Shown here piece after piece: positions 1 to 5,600 of a stretch of 7,821 nt of DNA (positions are counted from its first letter, which is position 1; every line of letters starts with the position of its first letter). A program made the position numbers and the translations under genes. The DNA comes from an uncultured Bacillota bacterium. GTDB taxonomy: Bacteria > Bacillota_I > Bacilli_A > RF39 > UBA660. The stretch lies in contig CAMVNN010000033.1 of assembly GCA_947168865.1 (NCBI GenBank), positions 1-7,821 of the forward strand, given 5' to 3'. The notes under the pieces were generated by a model. The model had not been told where the DNA came from, made no database searches, and was given only the letters and a program-made list of their open reading frames with translations.

Positions 1-1305
1 TAAATCATAAAAATAATCAAAATTATAAATGTAATTTTCACCAGTTGGATTTGCAGTAGCTTGTTGAATAGATAATAAATTACCTTCGACTAATGTACTT
101 TCAACTGCCGGCACTATTAATTTTGTTATTAAATCATTAGAATTAGTTACTCTAGAACAACTTTGTAAATTTTTGCCATATGAAAAATCAAATTTAATAT
201 CTTCATCTATAGATTCAGTTTTAAAAACTAATTTTCTACTTATTATTTTACCATCTTCTGAATACCCATATTCAAAAGTTGCCCAAATTTCAAAAATTTC
301 ACATAAATCCTGAATTATACTAAATATATTACTACGTTCTGTTACAACTAAACGTCGCTTTATATCTGTAACATATGTCCATTCTGATAATTCGTTCTCT
401 GGAATTGGATGTACTCTTAATTCTTTATTTTCATCTGGTTCTCCAATTCTTTTTTGATAACTTTGAGCTTCATAATAATTCGGAATTTTTTCAATATACT
501 TATTAATTACCGGAGCTTCGTATAAGGTTGAAATATCAGTCTTTTCAGGGTCATTTTCAAAAGTAGCATCTATTTCCCATGTCCATCCAGTTGGATTATA
601 ATATTTTTCAAAATTTGGATCGCTTGTAGTGCTACAAATTGGTTCTTCAATTATTTCATATTCTCTGGAACCATCTTCTCTTTCTATATATTCATTACTA
701 ATTGGATATCCATCATCATTACGTAATTGTAATCCTTGTAATAAATATGTACATTCAGTTGTGGTTGAAACCCTTCCTAAATTAGTTTCTTTATAAAAAA
801 TTTTTTTCAACCAATAATCAAGAGTAATAAGTTCATTATAATTTGGATTAGTAGTGACGCTATTTTCATAATTGGTTATATAATCAACATCAAATGAAAT
901 ACCCCATCCCACTTTACCAAGTTCATAAACTGCCAATGATTCACAAGTACAATCTGCTATTTTTTCTTCGCCATTTCTACTTTCAGTAAACTCTTTTAAA
1001 ACAAATTCTTCTATTCTTATTGGTAAATTAGTAATATCATCATATTTAGTATATCGTATTTTTTGCTCATTAAAAATATACTGCCATCTTATATTTGGTT
1101 CAAATTTATATTCTGTCTCTAAATCTGAATTAAAAACATACATAGGCACACTAAAAGTTAATGTTTTTTCACCCGTAATATTTTTAACTATATTTTCACG
1201 AAAACTTTGCCCATTAAAATCAGAATTTGACGATTTTAATAAACAAAGAAAATTATCTTTATGATCCCATATAGATAAACTAAAATTCCTTTTAATTCCA
1301 TTCAT
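1..1305 (-). CDS. tal: Tal-like tail tip / baseplate hub protein, 3' end outside the window
   Basis: Likely the tail-associated hub protein (Tal, prophage endopeptidase tail / phage minor structural protein type, with a gp27-like hub fold). It sits below Dit, plugs the tail and contacts the host. The frame starts at ATG 1305, nine bases after dit, and stays open for 435 codons to the edge. The N-terminal part has the hub-like GEKTLTFSVPMY (45-56) and a KIADCTCESLAVYELGKVGW stretch (115-134). Later come GWTWEIDATFEN (240-251), NIFSIIQDLCEIFEIWATFE (326-345), YGKNLQSCSRVTNSNDLITK (376-395) and NPTGENYIYNFDYFYDL (419-435). The last two strongly resemble the end of the hub domain in Tal-type proteins of Bacillota phages. 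Residues about 195-300 form an acidic, aromatic stretch between the two hub halves. No catalytic domain is visible; any peptidase, lysozyme or fibre part would lie beyond the window. The assignment rests on motif resemblance and on gene order. Confidence 0.85.
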   Translation of the reverse strand, partial: MNGIKRNFSLSIWDHKDNFLCLLKSSNSDFNGQSFRENIVKNITGEKTLTFSVPMYVFNSDLETEYKFEPNIRWQYIFNEQKIRYTKYDDITNLPIRIEEFVLKEFTESRNGEEKIADCTCESLAVYELGKVGWGISFDVDYITNYENSVTTNPNYNELITLDYWLKKIFYKETNLGRVSTTTECTYLLQGLQLRNDDGYPISNEYIEREDGSREYEIIEEPICSTTSDPNFEKYYNPTGWTWEIDATFENDPEKTDISTLYEAPVINKYIEKIPNYYEAQSYQKRIGEPDENKELRVHPIPENELSEWTYVTDIKRRLVVTERSNIFSIIQDLCEIFEIWATFEYGYSEDGKIISRKLVFKTESIDEDIKFDFSYGKNLQSCSRVTNSNDLITKLIVPAVESTLVEGNLLSIQQATANPTGENYIYNFDYFYDL

Positions 1306-1310
1306 TTAAA

Positions 1311-1316
1311 CCTCTT
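1311..1316 (-). promoter_or_regulatory. Shine-Dalgarno site for the Tal-like gene
   Basis: AAGAGG in mRNA sense lies five bases before the ATG at 1305 and overlaps the TAA stop of dit (1317-1315). The match to AAGGAGG is moderate. The overlap of stop and binding site suggests translational coupling of dit to the tip gene, which would suit proteins assembled into the same tail tip. Confidence 0.75.
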
Positions 1317-2589
1317 ATATATAAGTATTTTTATAAACAGGTACAAAATTAAATATATCTTTATTGCATATAAATTTATTGGGATATATCAAATATACTA
1401 TTTGATTATTAACATATTGACTTGTTGTATTTTCATCAAAATGTAAAAAACCAAAAACTGGATTTAATACAGCATTAATATTTACAACATTTTCTCCTGT
1501 TAACATGGTATAATCAGACCATAAATTTTTTATTTCCTCAAATGAAAATTGATTACTCCCATCTGATGGGGTATTTCTTTTCACTTCATTAGAATATTGA
1601 TAAAATAATGGTTCTATTTGCTTTCCATTTTCTAATAATGAAGCTATCATAATTTCTGTTGGTTTTAAATGATAAATACGAGGAAAATAATGATTATAAC
1701 ATCCACCTATATTTATAGGAGAATTAGTTATTTTTTCATTATTACTATTTATTCCTTCTAACCATATTTCTTTTTTATTTCCGTAAATATCAATTTTATA
1801 TTTTGCAAAATTAGATATATTATAGCCTTTTTTTAATAAAATTTTTTCAGGATTATATATTATATAATTTTCTCCATTATCAAAATTAAAAAATTCTAAA
1901 GGATTATTATCAGTAATAGCATTACATTCAATTTCAAAATGAAAATCGGCATTTGCTATACCATTCCCAGCATTATAAATAGTAAAAATATTATTTTTTT
2001 CTATATCAACTTTATCATTTGATAATAATATACCATCATGAATATAATCATGCGGTAAAAGTCCACAGTCTAATGTTTGCTGTTTTATAATTTCATTGTT
2101 TGATATTGTTTGTAATTCATATTCCTCATTTTCATATCCATATTCATCAAAACTAAAAAATGAAATATTAACTTCTCCTTTTAAAATTTCTTTTTGAAAT
2201 TTATAGGATTTAATTTGAGAATTCTGTCCATCAAATGGAATAAAACTTGGCTGAATCACATTAGAAGTTTTTACCAAATATTTCTTATATGGAGTTTCAT
2301 CAAAAATTAACCACCCAACCTTATTAGGATATAGCCATCTTTGCATTTCATGTAAAGTATGAGTAGTCATTTCATCAAAAACACAATTAATATCAAAATC
2401 CCTCATTCCTATTTGAGTACCGAAATAGTAGCCTCCATTATATCCTGGTACCTGAGTCACAGTATCAGAAAAATTAGATGAAGCATTTTGGTGGTAGCGA
2501 CTTCCATCGCTAACCACCAAAAGCCCAAATTCACTACTATGACGTCCATCAAAGGTAAATCCTAAATATCCACCTTCTAAATTTATCAT
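1315..2589 (-). CDS. dit: Distal tail protein (Dit), long form of 424 residues
   Basis: Dit forms the ring that joins the last tail-tube ring to the tip or baseplate hub in Gram-positive siphophages. The ATG at 2589 follows a good Shine-Dalgarno site. Residues 1-155 look like the N-terminal belt domain of the Sipho_tail family: GFTFDGRHSSEFGL at 10-23, SDGSRY at 27-32, a QVPGYNGGYYFGTQIGMRDF segment at 46-65, and the closing strand GEVNISFFSFDEYGYE at 138-153. Residues about 195-310 plausibly form the galectin-like second domain (IFTIYNAGNGIANADFHFEI at 201-220). Residues about 310-424 match nothing I recognise and make the protein clearly longer than a usual Dit of about 250 residues. They could be an added domain or a divergent expansion of the galectin-like fold. 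The position between the tape measure and Tal-like genes supports the call strongly. The first 190 or so bases are richer in G+C than the rest, and a strong hairpin lies in codons 23-35. Confidence 0.88.
   Translation of the reverse strand: MINLEGGYLGFTFDGRHSSEFGLLVVSDGSRYHQNASSNFSDTVTQVPGYNGGYYFGTQIGMRDFDINCVFDEMTTHTLHEMQRWLYPNKVGWLIFDETPYKKYLVKTSNVIQPSFIPFDGQNSQIKSYKFQKEILKGEVNISFFSFDEYGYENEEYELQTISNNEIIKQQTLDCGLLPHDYIHDGILLSNDKVDIEKNNIFTIYNAGNGIANADFHFEIECNAITDNNPLEFFNFDNGENYIIYNPEKILLKKGYNISNFAKYKIDIYGNKKEIWLEGINSNNEKITNSPINIGGCYNHYFPRIYHLKPTEIMIASLLENGKQIEPLFYQYSNEVKRNTPSDGSNQFSFEEIKNLWSDYTMLTGENVVNINAVLNPVFGFLHFDENTTSQYVNNQIVYLIYPNKFICNKDIFNFVPVYKNTYI
2486..2522 (-). other. 15-bp inverted repeat (hairpin) inside dit
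   Basis: In mRNA sense the arms are TTTTGGTGGTTAGCGA and TCGCTACCACCAAAA around the loop TGGAAG. All 15 pairs are Watson-Crick, with one unpaired base in the 5' arm (position 2512 or 2513). The stem spans nucleotides 68-104 of the dit coding sequence and encodes LLVVSDGSRYHQ. Neither strand has a T-run after the stem, so it does not look like an intrinsic terminator. Function is unknown; an RNA fold affecting translation or decay, or a chance product of conserved codons, are both possible. Confidence 0.8.
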
Positions 2590-2591
2590 AG

Positions 2592-2599
2592 TTCTCCTT
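2592..2599 (-). promoter_or_regulatory. Shine-Dalgarno site for dit
   Basis: The mRNA-sense sequence AAGGAGAA ends two bases before the ATG at 2589, with the GGAG core four bases from the start codon. It overlaps the second of the two tandem TAA stops that end the tape measure gene (2604-2602 and 2601-2599). It fixes the dit start and suggests that ribosomes ending on the tape measure gene can reinitiate here. Confidence 0.85.
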
Positions 2600-2601
2600 T
2601 A

Positions 2602-5600
2602 TTACATAGAAACAACCACTCTGTTTCTAATAGTTTTAACAATTTTATCTTCTACTTTTCTTGCTAATTTATCAATATCAGTTTGATCATCCAATTTAGC
2701 AACTTGAATAGAAGTATTAATATCTCCTATATTATAAGAAGAACCTAATGGAGAATTTACATTTGAATTATTTGCAGTTCGTTCAAGAGAAGAAACCATT
2801 GTTTCAAAAAGACGAGTCTGTTTTGGATTTAAAACTGCTTCTGGATCTGATTTAGTGCCGTCAAGCCATGCCGGACCAGTAAAATCTGCGAAACCACCAT
2901 GTTTATAAAATTTATATTTATTAATATTAGTAATAACATTGGGAATTTTACCACGAAGACTTGGTTGATCATATAATACAGTAAGTCCTTGTTTAAAAGC
3001 TGATATTTGCTGTTTTGCCCATTCTGAAGCGGCTTGAGTTGCAGCTTCTCTAGAATCAAATCCCTCAAATTTTCTATTAATATTTTTACTTGCTCCAGAA
3101 ATTTTATCAACTATTGTAGCACTATATTCTATATTATATTTTTTAGTAGATGCTAAATTACTAGAAACAGGATTAGTAGAAACAGGATTAGTAGAGACAG
3201 GATTGCTAGGACTAGTTGAACTACCACCAGTTGGAGTAGAATTAACTTGTACACTATTCGCAGCACTTCGTATAGCATTCGCAGCATCGGTTATTGCGGC
3301 AGTAATTCTAACTCTAATATCATTTATTATGCCCTCAAGTTGATCTTTATAGCTTCTTCTTTCCTCTATAAATGAATCATACATATCTTTTGCAGATTTT
3401 CTCAAAGTTTCTTCAAGTTCTTGAATACCACCACCATTTTCACCTAATGCTCTAAGTTCTGTAATGTCTATTTCCATAGCATCTTTAACAGCAGCCACAG
3501 TGGCTTGCCAATCTGTATAATATCCAGTAAGTCCATTAGTCATATCAGTCCAAGTTTGCATATATGCATCCATGACAGATTGAAAGTTAGCATTTTCCTC
3601 AGTTAATAATGTTGTAGATTGTTGATAAACTTCGGTATTTTTATCAATTGCGGCCTTAATTTCTTCTATACTCTTTATATATTCATTACCTTTTTCAATT
3701 CTAGTTTTGAGATTTTCAATTTCTCCATTAACTATTCCCTTGAAAGTAGTTTGAATAGATAATTCCCACTGTTTACGTTGTTGCTCTTTAGCAAGTTCAT
3801 TAGAATTTATATAATCAATTGTATTTTCTAATGTAGCCATCATACTTTCAGATCCCTCAGCTACAATTTGATTTACCATCTCCCAAAGAATAATAGCATT
3901 TTCTTGATAATAAGCTAAACGCTCTTCTAATGCAGCAACTTCCATATCATATAATTTATGTCGTTTTTGTATTTCTTTTTCTAAGGCATCTACTTGTTTA
4001 TCAACTAAATCATCATATAAATCTTGCCGTTGATTTTCAAGTTCTTTATTGAGATTAGCAAGTTCTCCACGATAAGCTCCAGATGTATCCATTTGAAGAA
4101 GTTGAGCACGCTGCAAATTTTGCTGATAACTTTTTTGTTTATTAGCATCTTCTCTAGCTTTACGTTCATCGCTAATATTTTTCTTAACAGAATTTAAATA
4201 ATCATTATCAAGTTGCTTGAGATAATCATATTGTTTTTTCTTTTCATTTATCTCATTTTGATAATTTTCGATAATAGCATTATAAAGTTCTTGTTCTGTA
4301 GAAATTGCAGTTTCAACATAATAATTATAAATTTCAGAAACTTCTTGTAATAATTGCTGTTGTTCAGAAATAGTATCGTTAAGAGCATCTATTAATTCCT
4401 GAACATGATCTACACCATTTTCCATTCTATCAAATGCTTTATCAATACCATCTAAAACAACATTATCATTTAAATCTAATTGCCACTCAAGTTCTTGCAT
4501 ATAATCATTAAGTGCTCGAATTTCACTTTTAATTTCTTCAATTGATTCATTCTTTATAGAAAGCTCTAATTCTGCTTTAATACCTTGAAGTTCTGATAAA
4601 TCAACTGTAATATCTTCATTATCTTTAAGAGAATCTATTACACCATCTACAGTACTTAAAATTGATTCATATGCACTACGTTCTTGCTCTAATGCATCTT
4701 GTGTAGCTTCAAGAAGATTAAGTTCATTCTCTTGATGATTAACAAGTTTAGAAAGTTCATAAGAAGCTTTTGCAATACTATCATGTACTTGATTCCATTC
4801 AGTAAGTGTAGTATCTTTTTGGAATATTTGCCAATTACCCATCACATTATCTACATTATAATATTTACCAAATTCTTTTTCAAGTTTAAGGGCTTGTTGT
4901 GCTATACCAGCACGTAATGTAGTCATGTAAGCATCATTAGCAGCCATCTTAGAAGTAATATTACCAATTTTAGCATCATAAGCAGCAAGCTTTTCTGTTG
5001 CAGAGGTATATTCAGATGAGATAATATTGTCTATATATTCGCCTTGTTTTCCAAGTTGAGTAATGAGATTTTTAATATTATAATAATAATCCCATTCATG
5101 TTCCCATGCTTCAAACAATTCCATAAATGGCGAATAATCCACATCTATATCTCTTAAATCACGATTTACTTCTATAAGAAGATCATCTAAATCTTTTAAG
5201 GCATCATTTAATTCTTTAATTGTTTTTTCTAAATTTTTAAGTTTATCATCTGCTTTCCCACTTGATTTAGTAGCACCTTCTATTCCTTTTTTAAAAGAAT
5301 CATTAAAATTTACTGATAAATTATCTAATTGCTCTAAAGTAATTTCAATTATACCCAATCTTTTTTCTATTTGAGCCTTTTCTTCTTCTAAAGCAGTATC
5401 TAAAGCTTTACCTTCTAAATTAAAATCGACATCACCAATTTCAATACTTTGTTGATGAACAGTTGCAGTTGGTAAATTTTTTCCTAATTCAGCTTGTAAT
5501 TTAGCAAAATATTCTTCACTTACATCTGTACTTAAAGAAGTCATTTTAGCTTTCCAAGCATCGTCTGCAGCAAAAAGTTGCTTATAATATTCTTCATATT

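Noticed and set aside
1306..1330. TATAAT-like boxes near the dit/tip junction
   Set aside because: Such hexamers are everywhere in DNA this AT-rich, and no matching -35 box or untranslated leader is present.
2829..3110. Minus-strand open frame of 93 codons in another frame
   Set aside because: Overlaps the conserved C-terminal region of the tape measure protein in a different frame and shows no family resemblance.
3256..3286. Direct repeat attcgcagca, 21 bases apart
   Set aside because: It reflects a short Ala-rich helical repeat (NAIRSAANS) in the tape measure protein; too short and coding-driven to be a separate element.
4699..4917. Plus-strand open frame of 72 codons
   Set aside because: It lies antisense inside the tape measure gene, has low-complexity Ile/Phe-rich sequence that mirrors the coiled-coil codons, and has no convincing context.
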